Assembly: GCA_027082825.1 (NCBI GenBank)
Contig: JALWTO010000052.1
Span: 1 to 35,445 of the forward strand
DNA from: Acidilobaceae archaeon
GTDB lineage: Archaea > Thermoproteota > Thermoprotei_A > Sulfolobales > Acidilobaceae
Reading direction: 5' to 3'
Length of the DNA stretch: 35,445 bases
Both the position numbers and the translations under genes were made by a program. Of this stretch, positions 1 through 8,106 are shown piece after piece. Every line of letters starts with the position of its first letter. The stretch's first letter is position 1. The notes below the pieces were generated by a model. That model was given only the letters and a program-made list of their open reading frames with translations. It had not been told where the DNA came from and ran no database searches.

Positions 1-1
1 T

Positions 2-216
2 GATGCTTTACTGTTGGCCTGAGACATTGCTGAGATTATGATGAAACCTATTGTTGATTGAAAGCTACAGTAGGCAGAATGCTTGTTGTGTTTTATTATA
101 GAGAGAAATGTAGAGGGGAAAGAACCTCCTCCCGATGAAATTGAGGTTATAGGGCCAAAAAAGATGAATTAATAGATATTAATGAAGTTAAAAGAAAAGT
201 CATAGAAAAACCGTAA
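2..216 (+). pseudogene. Possible frameshifted 3' remnant of an unidentified gene
   Basis: No intact frame exists here, but successive plus-strand frames give protein-like pieces that join if frameshifts are allowed: DIAEIMMKPIVD (about 27-62), KATVGRMLVVFYYREK (about 61-108), NVEGKEPPPDEIEVIGPK (about 108-160) and DELIDINEVKRKVIEKP ending at a TAA at 214-216. The second piece could be the end of a membrane segment followed by a charged tail. I do not recognise a family. It could equally be chance coding-like sequence in AT-rich DNA. The rest of 217-325 shows nothing I can support. Confidence 0.25.
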
Positions 217-325
217 TGCGAGAATAACTTGAGCGATAATGCTTTAAACGTAAAGGTAAAACACCGGGCCTTCAAAGCTTTTCAGAGACCATTTTTAAGA
301 TAATGGCAAATCTTAGTTTTGATTA

Positions 326-1357
326 TCATAATATTTTCGATGTTCTATATCCTATAAAATCTAGAAGAACTTCTCTAGCCCCTTCTCCTATGTCAAGAGC
401 CCTTGAGTCTCTAGAGAGTCTTTCATACAATGAGCCTTTAGCTAACCCTCTTCCTCCCTGTAGCTGGATACTTATCCATGAAGCTTCCTGTGAAAGTCTT
501 GCTCCTAGTACTTTAGCTATAGAAGCCTTGAGAGGATCTACATTTTTTTCATTAGCAAGAATATCTTTTATGTAAGCTCTTAAAACATCTATTTTTGAAT
601 AAAGTTCGGCTATCATCCATCTAGGTCCTTGAAGCCCAATAAGAGGTTTTCCAAAGACTACTTTCTCTTTTGCATACTTAACTGTTTCAGATAAGAGTCC
701 TTCAGCTATCCCTAATCCTATTACGGAATATCCCAGTCTTCCTGTGTTTATTGCCATGAGAGCATATTTCAGTCCCTTACCCTCCTCTCCTATAACTGAT
801 TCCGTCACTGCATCATTGTAATGGACCACTGAGATTCCTGCACCTCTCATTGCAGTTAGTTCCATAACTTCTATCTTAATGTTCTTTGATTTTTCTAACA
901 AAAATAGAGTTGGCCCTTTGCCTGTAATAGCAAGAACTAGGAAATAATCGGCATAAAGGGCATTACTGGTAAAGAACTTTGTTCCTTTCAGTAAGAACTT
1001 TCCATTTACTATATCAGCCCTTGTACTGAGATTAGCTTTTATATCACTTCCTCCTCCGGCCTCTGTTATACTTACAGCAACTATTTTCCTTCTCAGTCTC
1101 AGTTTTTTATTTAAAAGTAGTTTTGCGGTTCCATTTATCAATATCAGATGTGCAACGGCTGGACTACTTCTTGAGGCAATTCTTACCATCTCCATCAGTT
1201 CTCCTAAACTCTTAGGATCAAATACCTCATAATCTCTTAATGTTTCTATAAATGAACCAGGCACCATATTTTCTTTATCTATTCTTTCTGAGAGAGAAGG
1301 CAATTTGTTTTCTAGAAGTTCTCTTATTTCTCTATCTATTTTACTTAATTCTTCCAA
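326..1357 (-). CDS. Acyl-CoA dehydrogenase family protein, short form
   Basis: FAD-dependent alpha,beta-dehydrogenation of an acyl-CoA is the family reaction; the substrate is unknown. The 343-residue product carries the flavin/substrate signature as ITEAGGGSD (family TEPxAGSD), a FTSNALYADYFLVLA segment matching the FAD-contact strand, and the C-terminal helix region QLQGGRG...RLSRDSRALDIGEG. E325 in DIGEG aligns with the catalytic base of medium-chain acyl-CoA dehydrogenases. The protein is about 35-40 residues shorter than usual; the stretch before ITEAGGGSD lacks the usual G-x-x-x-Q-K-x-x-x-L-P segment. The start is TTG (1355-1357), chosen because GGTGA lies 6 nt upstream. It stands alone on the minus strand, divergent from metG, with no electron-transfer flavoprotein or other beta-oxidation gene beside it. 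Family assignment is firm; the substrate is not. Confidence 0.85.
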   Translation of the reverse strand: MEELSKIDREIRELLENKLPSLSERIDKENMVPGSFIETLRDYEVFDPKSLGELMEMVRIASRSSPAVAHLILINGTAKLLLNKKLRLRRKIVAVSITEAGGGSDIKANLSTRADIVNGKFLLKGTKFFTSNALYADYFLVLAITGKGPTLFLLEKSKNIKIEVMELTAMRGAGISVVHYNDAVTESVIGEEGKGLKYALMAINTGRLGYSVIGLGIAEGLLSETVKYAKEKVVFGKPLIGLQGPRWMIAELYSKIDVLRAYIKDILANEKNVDPLKASIAKVLGARLSQEASWISIQLQGGRGLAKGSLYERLSRDSRALDIGEGAREVLLDFIGYRTSKIL

Positions 1358-1394
1358 AGAGATTCACCCATTTGGTTGAAAGGTAAGTTATTTA

Positions 1395-1404
1395 TTTTAA
1401 AAAG
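1395..1404 (-). promoter_or_regulatory. Candidate TATA box for the acyl-CoA dehydrogenase
   Basis: On the minus strand this reads CTTTTTAAAA, a good crenarchaeal TATA element. A start site about 25 nt downstream would give a roughly 15-nt leader containing the GGTGA ribosome site. The rest of the 330-nt divergent gap (1405-1687) is AT-rich with no gene I can support; an AAAATTAAAT stretch at 1633-1642 could be the metG TATA element. Confidence 0.45.
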
Positions 1405-1687
1405 TAAACGGAGAATAAAAATTAAGGTTGAGAACAGCTGATCTATTAATTTAATAGTTTAATCGACATCTTTTTGAATTTGAAGCAAAATGTCAATTCC
1501 TATCCCAAAAAGCGTTATCTAAAGCATAACTTAATTTTGGCATTTGATACATTTCCAGCGACACAAATTGAAAATTGGCAAAGGGTTTGAACTTGATACT
1601 AAAACACGAACATGGTAAGCCTAAGAATAGAATAAAATTAAATCTTTGATTCTTTTTACTCAAAGCCTCTGGTGTAAGAGGTTGGGT

Positions 1688-3178
1688 GTGTTTTACGTCA
1701 CAACGCCTATATATTATCCAAATGCACCACCGCACATAGGACATGCATATACCACTGTGTTTGCAGATGTTATGGCCAGATACCATAGACTTATTGGAGA
1801 TGATACCTTCTTCTTGACAGGAACCGATGAACATGGACTAAAGCTTCAAAAAGTTGCAGAGAAGATCGGAAAGAGACCAAAGGAACTAGTTGATGAGATG
1901 TCAGATGTTTATAAAAGATACTGGACAATGCTCGATATAAGTTATGATAGATTCATAAGAACCACTGACACTGACCATGAAAGAGTTGTTAAAAAAGCTC
2001 TGGAAATACTATACAATAAAAACCTCATATACAAGGCCAAGTACTCTGGATATTACTGCGTTGATTGTGAGAAGTTCTACTCACCTGAAGAGTATGAAGT
2101 TATAGACGGAAAACCATATTGTCCTATCCACAAAAAGCCTTTGGAATGGATAGAAGAAGACACTTATTATTTTAAGTTAAGTGATTTTGATGGGTATTTA
2201 AAGGAGATTCTCAAATCCTATATTGTCTATCCACAAATTTATGCCAAGGAGATTCTCGGGAAGCTTATGAAGGAGAGCTTAAGAGATGTCTCAATAGCTA
2301 GACCTGCAGAGAGAGTTAGCTGGGGAATACCTTTACCTTTTGATCAAAAATATACAACATACGTCTGGTTCGATGCCCTCTTAAATTATGTTACTGGAGC
2401 TGGTTGGAATTCAGATGAGAAGAAATTTAAGAAGTACTGGTCTTCTGTTTATCATATAATAGGCAAAGATATCCTTTGGTTTCATACAGTTATATGGTTT
2501 GCAATGTTAAAGGCAATGGAAATACCTCTACCTAAGAAGGTTATTGTCCATTCTTACTTAATTAATAGGGGACTGAAGATAGGTAAGAGTAGTGGAAATG
2601 TAGTTGCCATAGAGGATCTACTGGATAGATACCAAGATAGTGATGGGGTTAGGTATATCTTAATGAGAGTACTCAACCTATCAAAAGATATTGATGTTAG
2701 TACAGAACTTTTTGATTCAATATACAACAGTGAACTCGCTGATACATTTGGAAACCTTATTAGAAGAGTTGGAATTTTGGCTATCAAAAAGTTAGGAGGT
2801 GATATAACCCAGAGAAGGGTAAACAACAGACTCTTAGATATGGCCGATAAAACCATAGAAAGTTATGAAAGGCTCATGAATGATTTTAACGTATCCTTGG
2901 CTTTAGAACTGATAATGGGTCTTCTCAGAGAAGCTAACGCATTCATAAACAAGGAGAGGCCTTGGGAAAAAAACGATCCTTCTAAGGATATTTACTCGCT
3001 TCTAGAGATCGTAAGAGTGGCAACGTTTCTGCTTACACCAGTAATACCTAAGGCCTCCCAGAAAATAACCAGGGCTTTTGGTTTAAAGAACCAACATATC
3101 AATGACTTGAGCGTAGGTTCAGAGGACAAATTTAGTGTAAATGATGCACCTATTCTATTTAAGAAAATTAAAACTTAA
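1688..3178 (+). CDS. metG: Methionyl-tRNA synthetase
   Basis: Class I synthetase charging initiator and elongator tRNA-Met. Numbered from the GTG at 1688: the ATP-binding HIGH motif is H16-IGH19 and the KMSKS loop is K297-IGKS301. The connective-peptide zinc knuckle is C124-x2-C127 ... C145-x2-H148, so one ligand is His rather than Cys. A WFDALLNYVTGAGW block and the helical anticodon-binding domain (about 350-490) follow. The 496-residue protein has a single knuckle and no C-terminal OB-fold tRNA-binding extension. I prefer the GTG at 1688 to the TTG at 1646 because a GAGGT motif precedes it by a few bases and the protein then begins FYVTTPIYYPN, as in the family. It is followed after about 40 nt by queT on the same strand. 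Confidence 0.95.
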   Translation: MFYVTTPIYYPNAPPHIGHAYTTVFADVMARYHRLIGDDTFFLTGTDEHGLKLQKVAEKIGKRPKELVDEMSDVYKRYWTMLDISYDRFIRTTDTDHERVVKKALEILYNKNLIYKAKYSGYYCVDCEKFYSPEEYEVIDGKPYCPIHKKPLEWIEEDTYYFKLSDFDGYLKEILKSYIVYPQIYAKEILGKLMKESLRDVSIARPAERVSWGIPLPFDQKYTTYVWFDALLNYVTGAGWNSDEKKFKKYWSSVYHIIGKDILWFHTVIWFAMLKAMEIPLPKKVIVHSYLINRGLKIGKSSGNVVAIEDLLDRYQDSDGVRYILMRVLNLSKDIDVSTELFDSIYNSELADTFGNLIRRVGILAIKKLGGDITQRRVNNRLLDMADKTIESYERLMNDFNVSLALELIMGLLREANAFINKERPWEKNDPSKDIYSLLEIVRVATFLLTPVIPKASQKITRAFGLKNQHINDLSVGSEDKFSVNDAPILFKKIKT

Positions 3179-3217
3179 AAATTTCTAATCAAAAGTTTTT
3201 CGCTGGTGAATAAAACT

Positions 3218-3715
3218 TTGAATAAGCTAGGGGCAATAAAAGCAGCAGTTATAGCATCTGTATATGCAGCAGTAACTGTGCTTTTAGCTCCAATTTCCTT
3301 CGGTCCTACGCAGTTTAGACTTAGCGACATACTAATGGCTATACCTTATCATCCGTTATTTGGTTTTGAAGGAGGAGTTGTAGGTTTAACTATTGGATGT
3401 CTTTTGGCAAACATCGTTTCACCATATGGTATCTGGGATATAGTATTAGGTACTTTAACCAATCTTATAGCTGGGACTCTCAGTTGGCTAGCAGGAAAGA
3501 AGTTTCCTAACAGTGTTATTGGTAGAGTACTTGCAGTTCTCTCTCCAGTAGTAGTAGTGACTTTCCTAATAGGCTTTGTACTCTTACATTTGATATACAA
3601 GGTTCCTTTAGGAATATCAATTCCAGGGGTTGGAATAGGAGAAAGTGTCACAGCCGGTATTGGAGGTTACATACTCTTAGAAGCATTAGATAGAGGACTG
3701 AAAAGATGGAGGTAA
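3218..3715 (+). CDS. queT: QueT-like ECF transporter S component
   Basis: Integral membrane substrate-binding subunit of an energy-coupling factor importer. The family is predicted to import queuosine-type 7-deazaguanine precursors, which in archaea would feed archaeosine synthesis. The block FRLSDILMAIPYHPLFGFEGG, then GLTIGCLLANIVSPYGIWDIV and LGTLTNLIAGTLSWLAG matches the QueT family, and the roughly 166-residue protein is almost all membrane segments. The start is taken as TTG 3218 because GGTGA (3205-3209) lies 8 nt upstream; a GTG at 3206 would overlap that ribosome site. The gene overlaps the ATPase by 10 nt and EcfT follows, giving a dedicated S-A-T cassette. Substrate is inferred from family only. 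Confidence 0.85.
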   Translation: MNKLGAIKAAVIASVYAAVTVLLAPISFGPTQFRLSDILMAIPYHPLFGFEGGVVGLTIGCLLANIVSPYGIWDIVLGTLTNLIAGTLSWLAGKKFPNSVIGRVLAVLSPVVVVTFLIGFVLLHLIYKVPLGISIPGVGIGESVTAGIGGYILLEALDRGLKRWR

Positions 3716-4422
3716 GAATTGATAACCTCACAGTAAAGATAAATGAGAAAAAGATTATTGAAAATATAAGTGCATCGTTTCGTGATGGAATACATGTAGT
3801 CCTAGGACCAAATGGGGCTGGAAAATCCACTCTTCTTAAGTCAATAGCGTGCCTAATAAAGCCATCAAAAGGAAAAGTTATTGTAAGTGATACAGAACTT
3901 TGTGATCTTTCAAGAAAGGAAATTTCAAAAATGGTTGGATATTGTTGGCAAAACCCCCTTTATGGCTTCTTCGAGTCTACTGTCGAAAGAGAAATAAACT
4001 TTATAATAAAAAACCTAGGAATTCCTCCTAGGGCAGATATACTTGAAATACTAGGTATTAAAAATCTCATGGATAGATCTCCCTTCGAACTAAGTGGTGG
4101 AGAAGCGAAAAGAGTATCCTTGGCAAGTATATTGATTGCAAACCAACCCATAATCTTGTTAGATGAACCATTTGAAGAGCTTGACTGGATGGGGTTCAAG
4201 GCTTTACAGAAGCTTATTGAAAAATTTAGAAATGAGAAGAAAGTAATAATTATAGCAGTAAACAATCCAATACTTGTTGAACCTCTGAAGCCAGACACCT
4301 TCGTTCTTATAAGCTCAGGATCAATAAAAGCAAAAGGCCCTTGGACTGAACTTAACGATGAATTACTTACATCAAATGGAGTTGTGCCGAGGGGATACCT
4401 GTGTCGCTTTTGCTCGAAGTAA
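3706..4422 (+). CDS. ecfA: ECF transporter ATP-binding protein
   Basis: ABC ATPase powering the QueT-type importer. Walker A is G34-PNGAGKST; the Q-loop GYCWQNP (Q82) is followed by the ECF-typical tVeREInFIIKNLGI helix; the signature is L129-SGGEAKR; Walker B is ILLDEP with E154. The expected switch histidine after the last core strand is absent: the sequence there reads IIIAVNNP, with N186 at the His position. The C terminus ends with a C-R-F-C pair (C233, C236), unusual for the family. The ATG at 3706 overlaps queT by 10 nt, and ecfT overlaps its 3' end. Only one ATPase gene is present, so the protein would have to form a homodimer or pair with an ATPase encoded elsewhere. Confidence 0.9.
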   Translation: MEVRIDNLTVKINEKKIIENISASFRDGIHVVLGPNGAGKSTLLKSIACLIKPSKGKVIVSDTELCDLSRKEISKMVGYCWQNPLYGFFESTVEREINFIIKNLGIPPRADILEILGIKNLMDRSPFELSGGEAKRVSLASILIANQPIILLDEPFEELDWMGFKALQKLIEKFRNEKKVIIIAVNNPILVEPLKPDTFVLISSGSIKAKGPWTELNDELLTSNGVVPRGYLCRFCSK

Positions 4423-4991
4423 CTAAGTTGCAGAAAAAAAGATCTTTTTTTCATAGAAAGGAACTGTTCTGGATTAAGGTAATAATGGTCTTGTTTACTA
4501 TACTTTCAGGGATGTTTCCTTTAAATAGCAGGATATTCAGCGCATCATTAATGACGTTATTCTTTACAACTTTACTTATACTACTTGGAGGTGGAAGGCT
4601 TCTTCTTAATCTCCTTCTTCTCTATTTGGGACTTATGGCATTTATTCTTCCGTTCTCTCTTTTAGGAGGAGCCTCAATTTTATATTTAGCAAGTATAAAT
4701 GTCTACACTATAGCAACTTTTTCTGCAATATTGTTTTTTGTTGCTTCAACACCTTGGGAACAAATAGAGGAGATTATTGGAGATAATATATTGGTTTACG
4801 CTTATAGGATGCTTGATATAAGCCTTAGAGATCTCAAAAGAGTTATTGACTCCTATAATGCGAGAGGCTTGGAGATCTCTGCACTTAAGCCCTGGAGATC
4901 AGTCCCTGTAATCATAACTCTCCTGTATTTAACAGCCTCAGTTAGAACAGTGACGCTGGAGGAGTCTTTAAAAGCTAGAGGGATTTCTTAA
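4401..4991 (+). CDS. ecfT: ECF transporter transmembrane coupling protein EcfT
   Basis: Membrane scaffold linking the S component to the ATPases. The 196-residue product has four or five hydrophobic segments (about 25-40, 47-63, 66-86, 91-115, 168-182). It contains the two Ala-Arg-Gly motifs of the EcfT coupling helices, at 154-156 (YNARGLE) and 192-194 (KARGIS). It is shorter than most EcfT proteins (about 230-270), with the second motif almost at the C terminus. The GTG start lies inside the ecfA 3' end, preceded by GAGGGG, so the two genes are probably translationally coupled. Confidence 0.85.
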   Translation: MSLLLEVTKLQKKRSFFHRKELFWIKVIMVLFTILSGMFPLNSRIFSASLMTLFFTTLLILLGGGRLLLNLLLLYLGLMAFILPFSLLGGASILYLASINVYTIATFSAILFFVASTPWEQIEEIIGDNILVYAYRMLDISLRDLKRVIDSYNARGLEISALKPWRSVPVIITLLYLTASVRTVTLEESLKARGIS

Positions 4992-5088
4992 GTGACAAAT
5001 CTAAGAAAACCCAATAAATTTTAAGGTTAAAAGTTCTGAAAATCTTTAACATCTAACTAGGCAGTTCCTCTACGAGGTGGTTAGGAGA

Positions 5089-5646
5089 GTGTATTTGATA
5101 TATGAGTTTGACGAGTGGGTTGATGTTCCACCCAATATATTAACTGAAGACACCAATTTAGATGAGGTTATTAAGGATTTATTAAGAGAAAGGGTTGAAG
5201 GTTACGGGGATCCTGAGCTTGGAATATTTATTGCACTTATTGATGCCAGAATTATAGGTGATGGCATTTTCCTTCCATATGATCCTGATATCTACCTTCC
5301 TGTTAGATATAGGATACTTTCATATAAACCTGAACCCCTAGAAGTTGTCAAAGGAAAAGTAAAAGATGCAAAGGAGTATGGTCTCTATATAAGTTTAGGT
5401 CCTTTGGACGGATTCGTATACAGAGATCAAATAATGGATGAAAAAGTAGAATATGATCCAGGGAACATAGGCTTCAGGGGCATTGACTCAAAAAGAATGA
5501 TAAAGGCAGGTGACATGGTCAGAGCAAGGATAACCCAGATAGGAAAGGGTGGACCAAAAATATTTAGGATAGGGATGACTATGAGACAACCCTATTTAGG
5601 AAAAGAGGAATGGATAAAGGATGAGGCGAGCAAAGGTGGTCAGTAG
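5089..5646 (+). CDS. rpoE: RNA polymerase subunit Rpo7 (RpoE', Rpb7 homologue)
   Basis: Subunit of the polymerase stalk, with Rpo4, involved in promoter opening and RNA binding. The N-terminal RNP-like half begins MYLIYEFDEWVDVPP; the C-terminal half from about residue 80 is an S1/OB domain (VVKGKVKDAKEYGLYISLG...GFVYRDQI). I chose the GTG at 5089 rather than 5077 for two reasons: GAGGTG at 5074-5079 then sits 9 nt upstream as a ribosome site, and the Pro-Pro pair falls at residues 14-15 as in other crenarchaeal Rpo7 proteins. Spt4 overlaps its 3' end, so two transcription factors are co-expressed. A TTTTAA element near 5019-5024 could be the promoter. Confidence 0.93.
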   Translation: MYLIYEFDEWVDVPPNILTEDTNLDEVIKDLLRERVEGYGDPELGIFIALIDARIIGDGIFLPYDPDIYLPVRYRILSYKPEPLEVVKGKVKDAKEYGLYISLGPLDGFVYRDQIMDEKVEYDPGNIGFRGIDSKRMIKAGDMVRARITQIGKGGPKIFRIGMTMRQPYLGKEEWIKDEASKGGQ

Positions 5647-5851
5647 AAGAAGTCAGTTTAAAGCATGTAAAAATTGTGGTGCCTTAGTTCCTAGAGATAC
5701 TAAGATTTGCCCAGTATGCCGAAGTACACAATTTACTGATAACTGGGATGGTATGATAATAATTATTGATCCTAAGGAAAGCATAGCAAGTAGCATGGCT
5801 GGAAGAGATAAACCAGGTATGTATGCTATAAGAGTAGCAGGTAAAAAATAA
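5621..5851 (+). CDS. spt4: Transcription elongation factor Spt4 (RpoE'')
   Basis: Zinc-ribbon partner of Spt5, together clamping RNA polymerase during elongation. The ribbon is C16-x2-C19 and C30-x2-C33; the second half, NWDGMIIIIDP...KPGMYAIRV, is the Spt5-binding beta sheet typical of archaeal Spt4. With the ATG at 5621 the protein has 76 residues and overlaps rpoE by 26 nt. A GTG at 5636, 9 nt after a GAGG, would give a 71-residue protein closer to the usual size; I cannot decide between them. Confidence 0.92.
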   Translation: MRRAKVVSRRSQFKACKNCGALVPRDTKICPVCRSTQFTDNWDGMIIIIDPKESIASSMAGRDKPGMYAIRVAGKK

Positions 5852-5875
5852 TTAGGATTATTTTGGTGAATTTTA

Positions 5876-6424
5876 GTGCTTCTGAGCTTTATTCTCCCAA
5901 AGAATAAGAGAAAGGACTTTAAATATCCCAGGTCTATTATTTTTAGAAAATTCCCTCTTAAGAGGCTTGAGCATTCCAAGGGTGTCGTTTGCGTAGGTGA
6001 TGTTGTTTCAAAAAGTTGTTTGAATTTAAAAGAGGTTAGAAATCTGTACCTAATATACGATGGTTCTACTAAGAGACATGAAAAGGTTAATGATCTGGAA
6101 TCTATTATTAAAAAAGAGAGCATCACAATTTATAACGTTTATAACCCACCTGGAACGATAACATTTCAAGCATTTTCTTTGGTTTGCAAGATTCTTAAGA
6201 AGAGCGGAAAAATTGCTCTTAGAGTGATTGGAGAGGAGGATATGTTAGCCTTACCATCTATACAGTGTGCCCCTAAAGGCTATCAGGTTCTTTATGGTAT
6301 ACCAAATGTAGGAGTGGCGATGATAAATGTTAATGAGTTAAGCAAGTTAGACTCTTCCTTAAGGATTTTGGAGCTCAGACCTAAACTTAAAGAGAACAAT
6401 GATAATCCTGCGGATGCCAATTAG
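5876..6424 (+). CDS. GTP-dependent dephospho-CoA kinase (DUF359 family)
   Basis: Catalyses the last step of archaeal coenzyme A synthesis, phosphorylating dephospho-CoA with GTP. The family blocks are present in order: VVCVGDVVSKS, LYLIYDGSTKRHE, VYNPPGTITFQ, LRVIGEEDMLALPSI and APKGYQVLYGIPNVGV. The GEEDxLALP block is the acidic active-site region. The start is GTG 5876 with GGTGA 6 nt upstream, 24 nt after spt4. The position between spt4 and rps24e is usual for this archaeal cluster. The identification rests on motif order and context. Confidence 0.88.
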   Translation: MLLSFILPKNKRKDFKYPRSIIFRKFPLKRLEHSKGVVCVGDVVSKSCLNLKEVRNLYLIYDGSTKRHEKVNDLESIIKKESITIYNVYNPPGTITFQAFSLVCKILKKSGKIALRVIGEEDMLALPSIQCAPKGYQVLYGIPNVGVAMINVNELSKLDSSLRILELRPKLKENNDNPADAN

Positions 6425-6535
6425 ATAGTTCGTGTTGACGTATGAATAACTCTTAAAAGATTCAGTTTTAAGTAAGCAACAGGATTTTAGAACCTCGGGG
6501 GCTGTCTTGGGTAATTTGGAGAAAAGGTGATGTGA

Positions 6536-6877
6536 TTGAGTCAGAGTGAACAGAGAAGAATAATAGATATTGGTGAAGGCGTCTGGGCAGAGGTCATTGA
6601 AGATAAATATAATCCTTTGATAAAGAGAAGGGAATTAAGGCTCAAAGTAAATCATGTAATGAAGTCTACACCTATGAGAATAACCTTAAGAATTACCCTA
6701 TCTAAAGCATTAGGAGTTGATGTTTCAAGGATTTATATAAGAACTATAAAAACTGAGTATGGTATAGGAAGATCTATAGCCGAAATTCATGTATATGATA
6801 GTAAGGAGAAGTCCTTAGAATTTGAACCAAAATATGTAATTGAAAGAAATGGTGGAGCAGAGCTGGAGATAGGGTGA
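6536..6877 (+). CDS. rps24e: Ribosomal protein S24e
   Basis: Small-subunit protein shared by archaea and eukaryotes. The family pattern is clear: IEDKYNPLIKRRELRLKVNH, then STPMRITLR, then the fT-y-G-x-G-x-S strand (TEYGIGRSIAEIHVYDSKE) and the closing EPKYVIERNG. The 113-residue length is normal. The TTG start at 6536 follows GGTGA by 5 nt. The stop overlaps the ribosome site of rps27ae, so the pair is tightly coupled. Two TTAAAA/TTTTAA elements in the 111-nt gap upstream (about 6450-6470) could drive transcription of the ribosomal part of the cluster. Confidence 0.94.
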   Translation: MSQSEQRRIIDIGEGVWAEVIEDKYNPLIKRRELRLKVNHVMKSTPMRITLRITLSKALGVDVSRIYIRTIKTEYGIGRSIAEIHVYDSKEKSLEFEPKYVIERNGGAELEIG

Positions 6878-6883
6878 CTGATT

Positions 6884-7066
6884 ATGGGAAAGAAGAAAGT
6901 TAAGGCTTACATAAGGCTTGTTTATGAATATGACTACAAAGCCGGGACTATAACACTTAAAAACAAAAAATGTCCAAGATGTGGCAGCATAATGGCTCAT
7001 CATAAACATCCTGTCGAAAGATGGCATTGCGGCAAGTGTGGCTATACAGAGTTTGTTACCAAATAA
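6884..7066 (+). CDS. rps27ae: Ribosomal protein S27ae
   Basis: Zinc-ribbon protein of the archaeal small subunit, fused to ubiquitin in eukaryotes but stand-alone here (60 residues). The ribbon is C30-x2-C33 and C49-x2-C52 (CPRC...CGKC). The ATG has GGTGA 6 nt upstream, overlapping the rps24e stop codon. kae1 begins 9 nt downstream. Confidence 0.95.
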   Translation: MGKKKVKAYIRLVYEYDYKAGTITLKNKKCPRCGSIMAHHKHPVERWHCGKCGYTEFVTK

Positions 7067-7075
7067 GGTGATGCA

Positions 7076-8101
7076 ATGGAAAAAATAGTGTTGGGTATTG
7101 AGTCTACAGCACACACTTTTGGTGTAGGTATAGTATCCTCAAAACCATTCAAGATTTTAGCTGATACAAGGAAAACTTATAGACCTAAAGAGGGAGGGAT
7201 CCTCCCGAGAGAGGTTGCATCTTTCTTCTCTTCAATTGCCAGTGATGCAATCAAGGAGGCACTTCAAGAGACAGGACTTAAAATAAATGAGATTGATGCA
7301 TTTGCAGTGGCCTTAGGCCCTGGGATGGGACCTGCTTTAAGAATTGGAGCTACAGTTGCCAGAACACTCTCTATTTACTATAAAAAACCTCTAATTCCGG
7401 TCAATCACGCAGTTGCACACATAGAGATTGCAAGAACCTTGACAGGTCTCAAGGATCCATTGATTCTTTATATATCTGGAGGAAATACCACAGTAACTTC
7501 GTTTTTGGAGGGCCGTTATAGAGTCTTCGGAGAAACTCAAGACATGGCATTAGGAAATCTTTTAGATACATTTGCCAGAGAAGCAGGGATAGCCCCTCCT
7601 TATGTCATTAATGGAAATCATGCAGTAGACATATGTGCTGAAGAAGGAGGCTTCTTAGAGAGAACCTTACCATATACAGTAAAGGGGCAAGATGTCTCTT
7701 TCTCGGGACTACTTACCGCAGCTCTTAGATCTTTAAAGAAAGGACATAAACTTAGTGATATTTGTTTCACATTGAGAGAGATAGCATTCTCAGCTGTTGT
7801 CGAGGTTGCAGAGAGAGGTCTTGTTCATACAGAAAAAAGATCAATAACAGTTGCAGGAGGAGTTGCAGCTAATGATCTTCTTAGGAAGAAGATGGAGACC
7901 ATGGCTGGTGACCATGAGATAATTTATAAACCTGTCCCAAAGAGATTTGCAGGAGATAATGGTGTCATGATTGCACTTGTAGGCCTCATGTCTCTTTATA
8001 AAGGAATCAGCATTAACATAGAAAAATCCTTTGTCAGACAAAGATGGAGACTTGATGAGGTAGAAATTCCTTGGTATCCAAAAACTCCTCAGGACCTTTA
8101 A
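7076..8101 (+). CDS. kae1: KEOPS subunit Kae1, tRNA t6A37 threonylcarbamoyltransferase
   Basis: Catalytic ASKHA-fold subunit of KEOPS that transfers threonylcarbamoyl to A37 of ANN-decoding tRNAs. It begins with the nucleotide-binding GIESTAHTFGVGI strand; the iron-binding pair is H111-x3-H115 (HAVAHIE). YISGGNTTV, the GN.LDTFARE helix and VAGGVAANDLLR follow, with a late acidic metal ligand in FAGDNGVMI. Length (341) matches the archaeal family, and Kae1 is not fused to Bud32 as it is in some euryarchaea. The ATG start has GGTGA upstream, overlapping the end of rps27ae. bud32 follows after 5 nt. Confidence 0.96.
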   Translation: MEKIVLGIESTAHTFGVGIVSSKPFKILADTRKTYRPKEGGILPREVASFFSSIASDAIKEALQETGLKINEIDAFAVALGPGMGPALRIGATVARTLSIYYKKPLIPVNHAVAHIEIARTLTGLKDPLILYISGGNTTVTSFLEGRYRVFGETQDMALGNLLDTFAREAGIAPPYVINGNHAVDICAEEGGFLERTLPYTVKGQDVSFSGLLTAALRSLKKGHKLSDICFTLREIAFSAVVEVAERGLVHTEKRSITVAGGVAANDLLRKKMETMAGDHEIIYKPVPKRFAGDNGVMIALVGLMSLYKGISINIEKSFVRQRWRLDEVEIPWYPKTPQDL

Positions 8102-8106
8102 CTAAC

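Noticed and set aside
1493-1834. Minus-strand frame of 113 codons across the metG start
   Set aside because: It overlaps the conserved metG N terminus on the other strand and has no ribosome site or recognisable sequence.
5653-6126. Minus-strand frame of 157 codons opposite spt4 and the dephospho-CoA kinase
   Set aside because: Antisense shadow of two well-supported genes.
6490-6520. Short G-rich patch before rps24e as an RNA gene
   Set aside because: Too short, no tRNA-like arms or C/D boxes; more likely part of the leader.
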